From Pararhizobium mangrovi (GTDB lineage: Bacteria; Pseudomonadota; Alphaproteobacteria; Rhizobiales; Rhizobiaceae), in the NCBI RefSeq assembly GCF_006516965.1, contig NZ_VHLH01000007.1:62001-126000 (forward strand): a stretch of 64,000 bases of DNA. Reading direction: 5' to 3'. This document shows positions 27,129 to 35,345 of this stretch, in pieces; within the stretch, counting starts at the first letter, position 1, and every line of letters begins with the position of its first letter. Below the pieces are notes generated by a model, which saw only the letters and a program-made list of their open reading frames with translations, was not told the origin of the DNA and made no database searches. Made by a program: the position numbers and the translations under genes.

Positions 27129-28088
27129 TCAGGTCAGGGCGCCGGTTGTCTTCGCAAGGGCTTCGATTTCGTTCGCCGATGCCGCGCCCTCCATCGGGCC
27201 CTGTTTCGTGACGGCGATCGCGCCGGCGGCTGCCGCCATCTGCAGGCAGGCCTTCGGAGCGTATCCGCGCAGCCAGTAGGTGAGGAACGTTGCGCCGAAA
27301 CTGTCGCCGGCGCCGGTCGGATCCGTTTCATCGACCGGAAAAGCGGACTGATCGATCGTGAGGGCGCGATCGTGATAGCGCGCGCCGGCGCTACCGCGTT
27401 TATGCACGACGACCGTGACGCCGTTGTCGAAAAGAGCGTCCAGCGCCTCGCGTTCCCTCGAGCCGGGATGGGCGATGAAGAGTTCGTCGCCGGACGGCAG
27501 GAAGACATCCGTCTGCGACAGGATAGCCGGAAGCGAGTGGTGAAGAAAACCGTCCGCAATGGCTTCCGGACGGACATTCGGATCGAACGAAACCGTGCCG
27601 CCGCGTGCCTTGACGCGCGAGATCCCGTCGAGCGTCAGCGCCGCGAGGGATTCCGAGAACAGCGACGATCCCATGACATGGAGGTGGTCGGTCCTGTCGA
27701 CCATCGCATGGAGGGGCTCGCTCTCGGCGATTTCGCCGCATGCGCTGTGGGCGATGTTGAAGATGAACTGCCGGGACCCGTCGGCTGCATAGCGCACGAA
27801 AGCGGAGCCGGTCGGTCGTGTCCTGCTGATGGCGACCGCGCGCACATCCACCCCGCTTATGCGAAGCCGATCGAGGTTCATTCGCCCAAAATCGTCGTCT
27901 CCGACGCACGAGGCGATGCCGCAAGCCTGACCGAGCAACGCGGCCTGATGGATGAAGATCGCCGGAGCGCCGGAGGCGAACGGACCGACGAAAGGCTGCG
28001 CTTCGGTGAAGCCGTCGCCGCGTTCGCTCGCCATGATCTCGACGACGATCTCGCCGATGGCAGCGATATAACGGTCCCGCTTTTCCAT
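27129..28088 (-). CDS. PfkB-family sugar kinase, tagatose-kinase-like
   Basis: This 319-residue ribokinase-fold protein has the N-terminal GEIVVEIMASERGDGF, the substrate-side GDDDFGRMNLDRLRISGVDV and PTGSAFVRY, and the C-terminal DPTGAGDSFGATF (256-268) with catalytic Asp262. The N-terminal and HSACGEI regions resemble enzymes annotated as tagatose kinase in Rhizobiales, but that substrate is a family inference. AAGGA precedes the ATG at 28088. It is divergent from a LacI-type regulator with a small palindrome between them. Confidence 0.85.
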   Translation of the reverse strand: MEKRDRYIAAIGEIVVEIMASERGDGFTEAQPFVGPFASGAPAIFIHQAALLGQACGIASCVGDDDFGRMNLDRLRISGVDVRAVAISRTRPTGSAFVRYAADGSRQFIFNIAHSACGEIAESEPLHAMVDRTDHLHVMGSSLFSESLAALTLDGISRVKARGGTVSFDPNVRPEAIADGFLHHSLPAILSQTDVFLPSGDELFIAHPGSREREALDALFDNGVTVVVHKRGSAGARYHDRALTIDQSAFPVDETDPTGAGDSFGATFLTYWLRGYAPKACLQMAAAAGAIAVTKQGPMEGAASANEIEALAKTTGALT

Positions 28089-28162
28089 GGCGCGCATCCT
28101 TCCGTCCACTCGGACTTCTCCGGTCATTCCAGCATGATGTCCGGCGACCGGACAAGAAGAAC

Positions 28163-28175
28163 TTTACGCGTGAAA
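28163..28175. promoter_or_regulatory. candidate LacI-type operator in the kinase/regulator divergent gap
   Basis: TTTACGCGTGAAA (28163-28175) is a near-palindrome around ACGCGT with TT and AA flanks. It lies 75 bp upstream of the kinase start and about 43 bp upstream of the regulator start. It resembles the TTTACGCGCGTCAA element in front of the sugar-binding-protein gene at 33209 but has a 2-bp shorter core. This makes it a plausible but weaker site for the same regulator. Confidence 0.35.
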
Positions 28176-28217
28176 AGATTTGTCGTCTAACGGAAGCGGA
28201 TCGAACGGACGTTCCGG

Positions 28218-29258
28218 GTGCCGGATAAAAAAATGCAGAAAATGCGTACCATGGAAGAGCTGTCGGTCGCATGCGGCATCTCGCGCCCGACGCTGTCGAA
28301 ATATTTCCACAATCCAGCAAGCGTGCGAACGAGCACGCGGGCGCGCATCGAGGATGCGCTTTCGGTCTTCGATTACCGGCCGAACCTCTTCGCCATCAAT
28401 CAGAACCGGGAACGACCGAAGACGATCGGGATCGTCGTTCCCCAGATGACGGATCCGTTCTATGCCGAGCTGGTACGCGAGATCGAGCTTCGGTGCATCG
28501 ATGCGGGTTTCTGGCCGATCGTCCTCAGTTCCCACGGCTCGCCGGACCTCGAAGCGCGCGCGCTCGGCACGCTGCGTTCGCTCAGGCTTGCCGGCGCGAT
28601 CCTCGCGCTTCTCGGCAACGAGGCGCGCGACGATGCGGTTTCACGTCTTGCCGAAACGATCCCGATCGTGCTCCTCGACAGCAGACGGGACACGGAGCTT
28701 CCCTTCGTCGGCACCGACAATGCCCACAGCATCGCCCTTATCGTCGAATATCTGCACCGTTCCGGCGAGCATCCGTGCTTCCTGGAGATGCCGTCCGTCA
28801 ACGCGAATGCCGAAGAGCGCCGCGAAGGCTATCGGCGCGCCATGGAAGAGGTAGGCGCCGAGCCGATCCTGCTTGCGCCCTCCACGCACGGATGGGATTT
28901 CGAAGAGATCGGCTACCGGAGCGCCGAAGCGGTCATGAACGATGGCGGATTCCCGACCCGTACGGTGCTTTGTGCCAACGACCGCCTCGCGATCGGCGTC
29001 CTCGCGGCGGCGTGTGCGCGTAACGTCCGGGTGGGGGTAGAGGAGGGGTGCCAGTTGCGCGTCGCGGGGCACGACGACCATCCGATGGCACGCTACACCT
29101 GCCCGCCGCTTACCACCGTCGCGCAGAACTTCGAGCAGCTCGCGGCACAAAGCCTCGATCTTCTTCTCGCCCGGGTCGAAGGCCCCGAGCGGCCGGGCGG
29201 AGAGCGGATTCAGGAACGGCGGCTGAAGGGCAGTCTCGTCCTGCGACGTTCCGCCTGA
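28218..29258 (+). CDS. LacI-family transcriptional regulator
   Basis: This 346-residue protein has an N-terminal LacI helix-turn-helix (about 11-60) reading TMEELSVACGISRPTLSKYFHNPASVRTSTRARIEDALSVFDYRPN. A periplasmic-binding-like effector domain with TIGIVVPQMTDPFYAELVREIE, GAILALLGNEA, VGTDNAHSIALIVEYL and VLCANDRLAIGVLAAA follows. The start is uncertain: GTG at 28218, or ATG at 28233 or 28242, none with a strong ribosome-binding site. It sits among a PfkB kinase, an SDR and a CUT2-type ABC transporter and is their likely regulator. Confidence 0.9.
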   Translation: MPDKKMQKMRTMEELSVACGISRPTLSKYFHNPASVRTSTRARIEDALSVFDYRPNLFAINQNRERPKTIGIVVPQMTDPFYAELVREIELRCIDAGFWPIVLSSHGSPDLEARALGTLRSLRLAGAILALLGNEARDDAVSRLAETIPIVLLDSRRDTELPFVGTDNAHSIALIVEYLHRSGEHPCFLEMPSVNANAEERREGYRRAMEEVGAEPILLAPSTHGWDFEEIGYRSAEAVMNDGGFPTRTVLCANDRLAIGVLAAACARNVRVGVEEGCQLRVAGHDDHPMARYTCPPLTTVAQNFEQLAAQSLDLLLARVEGPERPGGERIQERRLKGSLVLRRSA

Positions 29259-29278
29259 ACGCAGGCGGTGCCGTACCG

Positions 29279-29309
29279 GTCGGAAACGCGTGCGTTCGGA
29301 GTTTCCGAC
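29279..29309. terminator. bidirectional hairpin between convergent lacI-type and SDR genes
   Basis: GTCGGAAAC (29279-29287) pairs perfectly with GTTTCCGAC (29301-29309) across a 13-base loop. It lies 20 bp past the regulator stop and 45 bp past the SDR stop, as expected of a shared terminator. Confidence 0.5.
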
Positions 29310-29354
29310 ACGAGCGATGCTCGCCGGCTCCGCGCCCGCCGTCACCCGCAGGGC

Positions 29355-30080
29355 TCACACGGCGGTATAGCCGCCGTCGATGGGAAGCGAGACGCCGGAG
29401 ATCATCGATGCCCCGTCGCTCAGCAGAAAGGCGATCGGGGCGGCGATCTCTTCTTCCGTCGCCCAGCGGCCGAGAGGCATCTTTTCGAGGAAAGGGCCGC
29501 CGATGTCCTCGCGACCCCAGTAGAATGCGGACATTTCCGTCATCACCACGGTCGGATGAACGCCGTTGACGCGAATGCCGTATTCGCCGAGTTCGAGCGC
29601 GGAGACCCGCGTGATGTTGTCGAGGGCGGCCTTCGAAGATCCATAGGAGATATGACCCCTGAGGCCGACGAGTGCTGCCTGGCTCGAAACGTTGACGATG
29701 GCGCCGCCCTTGCCGAGCCGGATCATGCTCTTCGAGGCGTATTTCGTAACCAGAAGCGCGCCGCGCGCATTGACGGCGATCACCTCGTCGAAGACGGAAA
29801 TGTCGGTTTCCATCGGCGTCGCGATCTCGCCTCCGAAGCCGCCGCAATTGACGACTCCCCAGAGATCGAGATCCTGAAGGGCGTCGCGCACGCTTTCTTC
29901 GGATTTGAGATCGAACGGCAGAGCCCGTGCGCCGGTCTCGTTCGCAAGCTCGTCGAGCTTTTCGACATTGCGTCCGCTCGCGATTACGTCGGCTCCTTCG
30001 CGGCGAAGGTGCCTCACCGTCGCAGCACCAATTCCTCCCGAAGCGCCCGTTACCAGTATCGCTCCCTGATCAAAGGACAT
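29355..30080 (-). CDS. SDR-family oxidoreductase (sugar/polyol dehydrogenase-like)
   Basis: This 241-residue classical SDR has the NAD(P) motif GASGGIG (about 12-18), a WGVVNCGGFGG strand in place of NNAG, catalytic Ser in IVNVSSQAALVG, and YGSSK (Tyr-x3-Lys). The C-terminus ISGVSLPIDGGYTAV is typical. I chose the ATG at 30080, which has GAGGAGG upstream. Its place between a LacI-type regulator and a sugar ABC transporter suggests oxidation of a polyol or ketose taken up by that transporter. The substrate is not determined. Confidence 0.88.
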   Translation of the reverse strand: MSFDQGAILVTGASGGIGAATVRHLRREGADVIASGRNVEKLDELANETGARALPFDLKSEESVRDALQDLDLWGVVNCGGFGGEIATPMETDISVFDEVIAVNARGALLVTKYASKSMIRLGKGGAIVNVSSQAALVGLRGHISYGSSKAALDNITRVSALELGEYGIRVNGVHPTVVMTEMSAFYWGREDIGGPFLEKMPLGRWATEEEIAAPIAFLLSDGASMISGVSLPIDGGYTAV

Positions 30081-30244
30081 CGTCGTGGCCTCCTCGTTTC
30101 CGTTATTCGATTGATGATGCGGCGTTGCAAGCCGTCTCGGAAAAGCACTGGCTGGAAGGCATGTTCGCGGCACGGGCGAGCAAGGTCATTACAAGCATGC
30201 GCCGGCGACCCGGTCCTATCCATCGCAGTTCACGCCGGCGTGCC

Positions 30245-30985
30245 CTAATCGCTTGCGCCCATCATCAGCCGAACGATCTCTTCGTCACTCGTCTCGGAAG
30301 GCATCCGCGTACCGGCGACCCTGCCGCGGGCGAGTACGACGATGCGGTCGGCGGCGGCGAAGATGTCGGGCAGATTGTGCGAAATCAGAATGATGCCGAC
30401 ATCCTGCGTCTTCAGCCGCTCGATCAGCGCCATCACCTCGCGCTGCTCGGGCACGCCGAGGGCTGCCGTTGGTTCGTCCATGATGACGAGTTGCGCCTTC
30501 CAATGGATCGCCCGTGCGATGGCGATCGCCTGACGCTGTCCGCCCGACATCTCGCGCACGGCCGCGCTGGGATCGGGCAGGGCGATCCCGAGGCTTTTCA
30601 TGACGGCGGCGGCGTCGTTGCGCATCGTCTTCCGGTCGAGCACGGGGATGCCCATGACCCGCCGCATCTTCTCGCGGCCGAGATAGAGGTTGAGACCGGG
30701 ATCGAGATTGTCGGCCAGCGCGAGATCCTGATAGATCGTCTCGAGCCCGGCCGCGCGCACCGCCTCGGGCGATTTTCCCGTCAGTTTCTCGCCCTTGAAA
30801 CGGACTTCGCCGGCCGTCGGCGTATAGACGCCGGAAATCATCTTGATGACGGTCGACTTTCCCGCCCCGTTGTCCCCGGCGACGACGACGCATTCGCCGG
30901 GATGAACGTCGAAGGAGACGCCGCTCACGGCCTCGTTTCCGCCGAAGCGCTTCTTCAGGCCGTCGACTTCCAGCAACGCGCTCAT
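30245..30985 (-). CDS. sugar ABC transporter ATP-binding protein (single-domain, CUT2 type)
   Basis: This 246-residue single ABC domain has Walker A GDNGAGKST (37-45), signature MSGGQRQAIAIARA and Walker B LVIMDEPTAALG. Members of this FrcA-like group work as a homodimer, in contrast to the double-domain RhaT elsewhere in the window. It overlaps the permease gene by 4 bp and is last in the binding protein-permease-ATPase order. Likely function: energising import of the sugar bound by the protein at 31993. Confidence 0.93.
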   Translation of the reverse strand: MSALLEVDGLKKRFGGNEAVSGVSFDVHPGECVVVAGDNGAGKSTVIKMISGVYTPTAGEVRFKGEKLTGKSPEAVRAAGLETIYQDLALADNLDPGLNLYLGREKMRRVMGIPVLDRKTMRNDAAAVMKSLGIALPDPSAAVREMSGGQRQAIAIARAIHWKAQLVIMDEPTAALGVPEQREVMALIERLKTQDVGIILISHNLPDIFAAADRIVVLARGRVAGTRMPSETSDEEIVRLMMGASD

Positions 30986-31980
30986 GTCTGACTTCCCGAA
31001 AAGCGATCTCTGGACTGGTCGACGACCACCGCGACGATGATGACGAGGCCGACGGCGATGAACTGCCAGTATGGCGGCAACCCGCTGAAGACCAGGCCGA
31101 ACTGGATGACGGCGATGATCAACGAGCCGATGACCGTGCCGATGATGGTTCCCTGTCCACCGGTCAGCGAGGCGCCACCGATGAAGACGGCGGCGACGGC
31201 GTAGAGCAGGATCGGCTCTCCGGCATTGGCCGCACCGGCCGAAAAGCGTCCGGTGTAGACCAGTCCGCCGGCGGCCGCCGTGACGGCCGACAGGACGAAG
31301 AGGATCATCAAATGGCGTTTGACGTCGACGCCGGCCCGCTCGACCGATGCGCGGCTCGCTCCGAGCGCATAGGTGTGGACGCCGAACTTGGTGTGCGTCA
31401 GCACGTAGTGGCAGAAAAGCGCGAGCACGCCAGCGATGATCGCCGGCAGGGGAACGCCCGCCACGGTGCCGTTTCCGAACACGCGGGCCGAGTCGTTCTG
31501 GATGGAGACGACGGCACCGCCCGCCACGATCAAGGCCGCGCCACGGGCGATCCCGTAGGTTCCGAGCGTGCCGATGAAGCTCGGGACGTTGATGTGTGCG
31601 ATCAGCCAACCGTTGACCAACCCGACGATCGCACCCGCACCGATGCCTGCGGCGAGACCGGCCAGGAAGATCAGGAAGCCGGAATCCATGCCGCCGAGAC
31701 GGATGACGAGCGCCATGACGACGGCCGCGAAGCCCGAACTGAAGGCGATCGAAAGGTCGATATGACCCGCCACGACGACGAGGGTCAGCCCGAGCGCGAG
31801 AAGCAGGATCTGGGATGCCGCCGTCAGGATCGCCTGGATGGAGTAGACCCTGAACAGGAAGGTGGCACCGACCTCGGTCTGCGCGTAGATCTCGAAGAAG
31901 ATGAGAATGATCGCGAGGAACAGCCAGGACCACGCGTTGAGAAGGGGCTTCAGAACTGAAGCCCCGTTGGTATTTGCCAT
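30982..31980 (-). CDS. sugar ABC transporter permease (CUT2 type)
   Basis: This 332-residue RbsC/FrcC-like permease has about nine helices and the segments ILLLALGLTLVVVAGHIDLSIAFSSGFAAV, VPSFIGTLGTYGIARGAALIVAGG and AAVFIGGASLTGGQGTIIGTVIGSLII. It lies 12 bp after the binding-protein stop and overlaps the ATPase start. A single permease gene suggests a homodimeric channel. Confidence 0.93.
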   Translation of the reverse strand: MANTNGASVLKPLLNAWSWLFLAIILIFFEIYAQTEVGATFLFRVYSIQAILTAASQILLLALGLTLVVVAGHIDLSIAFSSGFAAVVMALVIRLGGMDSGFLIFLAGLAAGIGAGAIVGLVNGWLIAHINVPSFIGTLGTYGIARGAALIVAGGAVVSIQNDSARVFGNGTVAGVPLPAIIAGVLALFCHYVLTHTKFGVHTYALGASRASVERAGVDVKRHLMILFVLSAVTAAAGGLVYTGRFSAGAANAGEPILLYAVAAVFIGGASLTGGQGTIIGTVIGSLIIAVIQFGLVFSGLPPYWQFIAVGLVIIVAVVVDQSRDRFSGSQT

Positions 31981-31992
31981 CCGCCTGGACCT

Positions 31993-33006
31993 TTATTCCG
32001 AGTAGATGAACTTCTGAACGGCGTCATCGGTTACATTGTCGGAATCCAGCACCGTGAACCCCGTGCCGATCTTGGTCGGAACGGATTGGCCGGCGAGAAT
32101 GGCATAGGCCGTCATGACGCCGTAGTACCCGATCTCCGCGGGGTGCTGGGCGATGGTAGCGTCGATCTTGCCGGACTTGATGTCGTTGACGATGCTCGGC
32201 GGCGCGTCGAAGCCGATCACGGTCACGTCGTCGCTCTTGTTGGCGGCCGCCACGCCGTTCGCCGCACCGATTGCAGAGAACAGGTTGGCGCCGAACACGC
32301 CCTTGATGTCCGGATTGCGCGCGAGCACCGCCTGGAACTGGGATGCCGCCCGCGAGGCGTCGTTGTCGTTGTACTGGGTCGGCAGAACCTCGATGTTGGG
32401 ATGGTTCTGCTTCAGCTCCTCCTTGAAGCCTTTCTCGCGCTGATCCATGGTCGAAACGCCGGGACGAAGGTGCGCTACGTAGACCTTTCCCTTGTCGCCG
32501 ATCCGCTTGGCCATGGCCCTTGCCGCCACGCGGCCGCCGAGTTCGTTGTCCGACGCGATGTAGGAAAGCGGAAAGTCGCCGTCGCCGGATCCGTCCTGGT
32601 ACTTGCCGTCGCCGATGTAGGTATCGAGCGTCACGACGGGGATGCCGGCGTCGCTCGCGCGCTTCAGCGGATCGACGAGCTGCGTCGTATCGGTCGGCGC
32701 GATGAGGATCGCGTCGGGATGCCGGGCAATGACGGCGTCGAGCACCGGGGTCTGCAGGACGGGATCGAATTCCTCGGCGCCCTGGAAGTTTACGGTGATG
32801 CCGAGCGCCTTCGCCGCGAGCTGTGCTCCGCGATTCATGGTGATGTAGAACGGATCGGTCGTAAGGCCCGGAATAAGCGTTATCTGGACGTTCTTCGGCA
32901 CCTTGGCGGATTGCGCGTCGGATGATTTGTCCTGCGCCATGGCCGGCGCGCACATTCCAAGAGCCAACACGGCCGCGACAGCGGCACGCTGCAAATTGTA
33001 TCGCAT
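31993..33006 (-). CDS. sugar ABC transporter, periplasmic substrate-binding protein
   Basis: This 337-residue type I periplasmic binding protein has a Sec signal peptide (1-23, ending AMA-QD). Segments such as VQITLIPGLTTDPFYITMNRGAQLAAKALGI, DAILIAPTDTTQLVDPLKRASDAGIPVVTLDTYIGDG, YIASDNELGGRVAARAMA and GFDAPPSIVNDIKSGKIDATIAQHPAEIGYYG place it in the ribose/fructose-like CUT2 class. The ATG at 33006 has GGAGG six bases upstream. Unlike the other binding-protein genes here it has no stem-loop before its permease. Two LacI-like operators stand upstream. The ligand is unknown. Confidence 0.92.
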   Translation of the reverse strand: MRYNLQRAAVAAVLALGMCAPAMAQDKSSDAQSAKVPKNVQITLIPGLTTDPFYITMNRGAQLAAKALGITVNFQGAEEFDPVLQTPVLDAVIARHPDAILIAPTDTTQLVDPLKRASDAGIPVVTLDTYIGDGKYQDGSGDGDFPLSYIASDNELGGRVAARAMAKRIGDKGKVYVAHLRPGVSTMDQREKGFKEELKQNHPNIEVLPTQYNDNDASRAASQFQAVLARNPDIKGVFGANLFSAIGAANGVAAANKSDDVTVIGFDAPPSIVNDIKSGKIDATIAQHPAEIGYYGVMTAYAILAGQSVPTKIGTGFTVLDSDNVTDDAVQKFIYSE

Positions 33007-33059
33007 GATATCCTCCCACAGATCGGACCAGACGGCCCGACATGGAGTGTGTCGCCGAA

Positions 33060-33077
33060 ATTTACCCGCGTCAACTG
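33060..33077. promoter_or_regulatory. candidate LacI-type operator, promoter-proximal copy
   Basis: ATTTACCCGCGTCAACTG (33060-33077) matches the more distal copy at 33209 in 16 of 18 bases. Read on the minus strand it contains TTGACG at 33069-33074, 63 bp upstream of the binding-protein ATG, so repressor bound here would block a promoter. One half-site is degenerate (CCC). Confidence 0.45.
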
Positions 33078-33208
33078 CGCCGTGTTCCCTCTGCGCGGCT
33101 GGGTCGAGGTCAACGGCGGCGAGAAGCGGGGCGATGGCAGCACATGCGGACTTTTCGACAAACGCACCAAAAGATCCGGCCACGAAAATCGAGCTGGATG
33201 GGAGCATT

Positions 33209-33226
33209 ATTTACGCGCGTCAATTG
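33209..33226. promoter_or_regulatory. candidate LacI-type operator, distal copy
   Basis: ATTTACGCGCGTCAATTG (33209-33226) contains the 16-bp palindrome ATTxACGCGCGTxAAT, with a C/G-centred core as usual for LacI-family operators. It lies 149 bp from the proximal copy, a distance compatible with looping. The LacI-type regulator at 28218 is the likely ligand-responsive protein. Confidence 0.5.
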
Positions 33227-33459
33227 ATGGCGCCGGTGCGGCTGCGCCCCGGCCGGGCGATTGGCTTGGGGCACGGCATCGCATGGAAACGCACGATCCC
33301 GGTTCGGTTCACGACGATCGACTGTGGACAACCGTTTCTCCAACGAGCGGCGACCGAGGTACCGTCAATGCGTCGTGATGCGCCGTATGGGTGCCCTCGG
33401 CCAGTGCGGCCGCGTCTTGCGGATCGCGCATACCCTCCAGTCTCAAGCGCTCGTACCGC

Positions 33460-35274
33460 TCATGCTGCGTTGAGGGACGGCGATGCGGAAACTGCGTCGC
33501 CCGGCGGCTGATAGACCGGCGTGTCGACGCCTTCCATGCGCGCTTTGAGCTGCAGGGCGAGGATCTTCGAATAGAAGCGCGACAGCGCAAGGTTGCCGCC
33601 GTGAAACCACAGGGCTTCCTGTGCCGTCGGCTTCCACATGTTGCGCAACTCGCCGTGCCAGGGCTCCGGATCATGCTTCGTGCCCGAGCCGAGCCCCCAG
33701 CACGGGCCTACGCGATCGGCGGTCTCGCGCGATACGATCCGTGCGACGGTCTCGTGCATCGAATGATAGCCGATGCACGACACGATCGCATCGGCCCTGA
33801 TCTCCTCGCCGTCTTCCATGACCATACCGGACCGCGTGAGTCGCGCGATACCGGAACCGCTTTTGACCCTTATCTTTCCCTCGATGATCAGGTCGCACGC
33901 GCCCACGTCGATGTAATAGCCGGATCCCGTGCGGTACGCCTTCATCATGTGTCCGGTCTCGTCGTCGCCAAAATCGATCGCGAAGCCGGCGTCCTGAAGC
34001 CGCTCGTAGAAATCCGCATCGCGCGTTCGGATCGTCTCGTAGAGCGCCTTCTGGCTCTCGGGCAGGACGGCGAACGGCGTGGAAGCAACCTTGATGTCGG
34101 CGATATCTACGGTAATGCCGCGCTCGATCGCATGCTCGGAATAGACGTCGAACGCCAGTTCCATCAGCGTGTCCGACTTGACCACGGTCGTCGGCGAACG
34201 CTGGATCAGCGTGACGTCGGCGCCGCGCTCCCAAAGATCGACGCTGACGTCGTGTCCTGAACTGGCAGCGCCGATCACCGCGCACGCCTTGCCGCGAAAG
34301 CGGTCTCCGTCGAAATAACGGCTCGAATGCAGGATCTCACCGTCGAAGTCGTCGGCGCCGGGCAGATCGATTTCGCGCGGCGGACCGTAGGCGCCCGTCG
34401 CGAAGACGAGCTGTTTGGGCTCGAGGACGATGCGTTCGCCGTCGCGGTCGACCTCGACCGTCCAGGTCTTCGTCTCGTCGTCGAAGGCTGCCCGCACGCA
34501 TTCGCTCGATGTCCAGTAGTCGAGTTCCATGACCTTGGCGTACATCTCCAGCCAGTCGCCCATCTTGTCCTTGGGCGTGAAGACGGGCCAATGCTCCGGA
34601 AACGGAATATAGGGCATATGGTCGTACCAGACCGGGTCGTGCAGCACGAGCGTACGGTATCGGTTGCGCCATGAATCCCCCGGCCTCTCGTTCTTTTCGA
34701 GAATGAGGGTCGGAACGTCGAGTTGCTTGAGACGCGCGCCAAGCGCCATCGCGCCCTGACCGCCGCCGATGATGACGCAGAAGGGCTGTCGCGTGCGGCC
34801 GAGTTCCTGCTGCTCGCGCCGGCGCGCTTCCGTCCATGTCCGGCGATCCGGATCGGCCCCATGCTGGACGCCGAGGGGGCGGCGAACGCCCTTCGCCTCC
34901 TCGAACCCCTTCAGATCGTCCATCATCGTGAACATGGTCCAGCAGCGGCCTTCTCTGAGGCGGAAAATGCCGCGACCGTGGGCCGAGTGCGTATCGAAGG
35001 TGAACCAGGCCTCGATCGTCTCGCCGTCGACCGTCGGTTCGCCGTCGATGCGCAGATGCGACGGGCGTGCGGCGGGCAGGGTGGCACGAAGCATGTCGGC
35101 AACCGCTTCCCTGCCTTCCATGGTCTTGATGTTCCATGTGAAGGTCAGAAGGTCGCGCCAGTAACACTCCTCCCGAAAGAGATCGAGCGCAGCCTCGACG
35201 TCGGCGGTCTCGAGCGCGCGGGCGAAGCTTTCGAGCCAGGCCGCAGCCTGCTTGGACGGTTTCGTATCGAGCAT
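33460..35274 (-). CDS. flavin-dependent monooxygenase with N-terminal NTF2/SnoaL-like domain
   Basis: This 604-residue protein has two parts. Residues about 10-125 form a SnoaL/NTF2-like cone (LETADVEAALDLFREECYWRDLLTF, RIDGEPTVDGETIEAWFTFDT). Residues 165-600 form a class B-type flavin monooxygenase with the FAD motif VIIGGGQGAMALG (167-179), the WRNRYRTLVLHDP region and the second dinucleotide motif VIGAASSGHDVSVDLW (about 333-348). Such proteins are usually annotated as NAD(P)/FAD-dependent oxidoreductases with unknown substrates. It stands alone between the sugar ABC locus and the RpiR gene. I chose the ATG at 35274 because the domain begins directly after it. Confidence 0.85.
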   Translation of the reverse strand: MLDTKPSKQAAAWLESFARALETADVEAALDLFREECYWRDLLTFTWNIKTMEGREAVADMLRATLPAARPSHLRIDGEPTVDGETIEAWFTFDTHSAHGRGIFRLREGRCWTMFTMMDDLKGFEEAKGVRRPLGVQHGADPDRRTWTEARRREQQELGRTRQPFCVIIGGGQGAMALGARLKQLDVPTLILEKNERPGDSWRNRYRTLVLHDPVWYDHMPYIPFPEHWPVFTPKDKMGDWLEMYAKVMELDYWTSSECVRAAFDDETKTWTVEVDRDGERIVLEPKQLVFATGAYGPPREIDLPGADDFDGEILHSSRYFDGDRFRGKACAVIGAASSGHDVSVDLWERGADVTLIQRSPTTVVKSDTLMELAFDVYSEHAIERGITVDIADIKVASTPFAVLPESQKALYETIRTRDADFYERLQDAGFAIDFGDDETGHMMKAYRTGSGYYIDVGACDLIIEGKIRVKSGSGIARLTRSGMVMEDGEEIRADAIVSCIGYHSMHETVARIVSRETADRVGPCWGLGSGTKHDPEPWHGELRNMWKPTAQEALWFHGGNLALSRFYSKILALQLKARMEGVDTPVYQPPGDAVSASPSLNAA

Positions 35275-35345
35275 CGACGGTGTTCCCCTTGTATCACGCT
35301 GGATCGGCCATTCGCTTCGCGACCGCGACGCGGCAAGCCGCGGTT

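Larger units (their letters stand above)
33007..33459. other. intergenic control region of the sugar ABC operon
   Basis: This 453-bp gap lies between the start of the binding-protein gene and the end of the flavin monooxygenase gene. It holds two related palindromic elements (33060-33077 and 33209-33226), each with a minus-strand TTGACG that could serve as a -35 box. No convincing gene is seen, and short frames in the gap have no family likeness. Confidence 0.45.
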
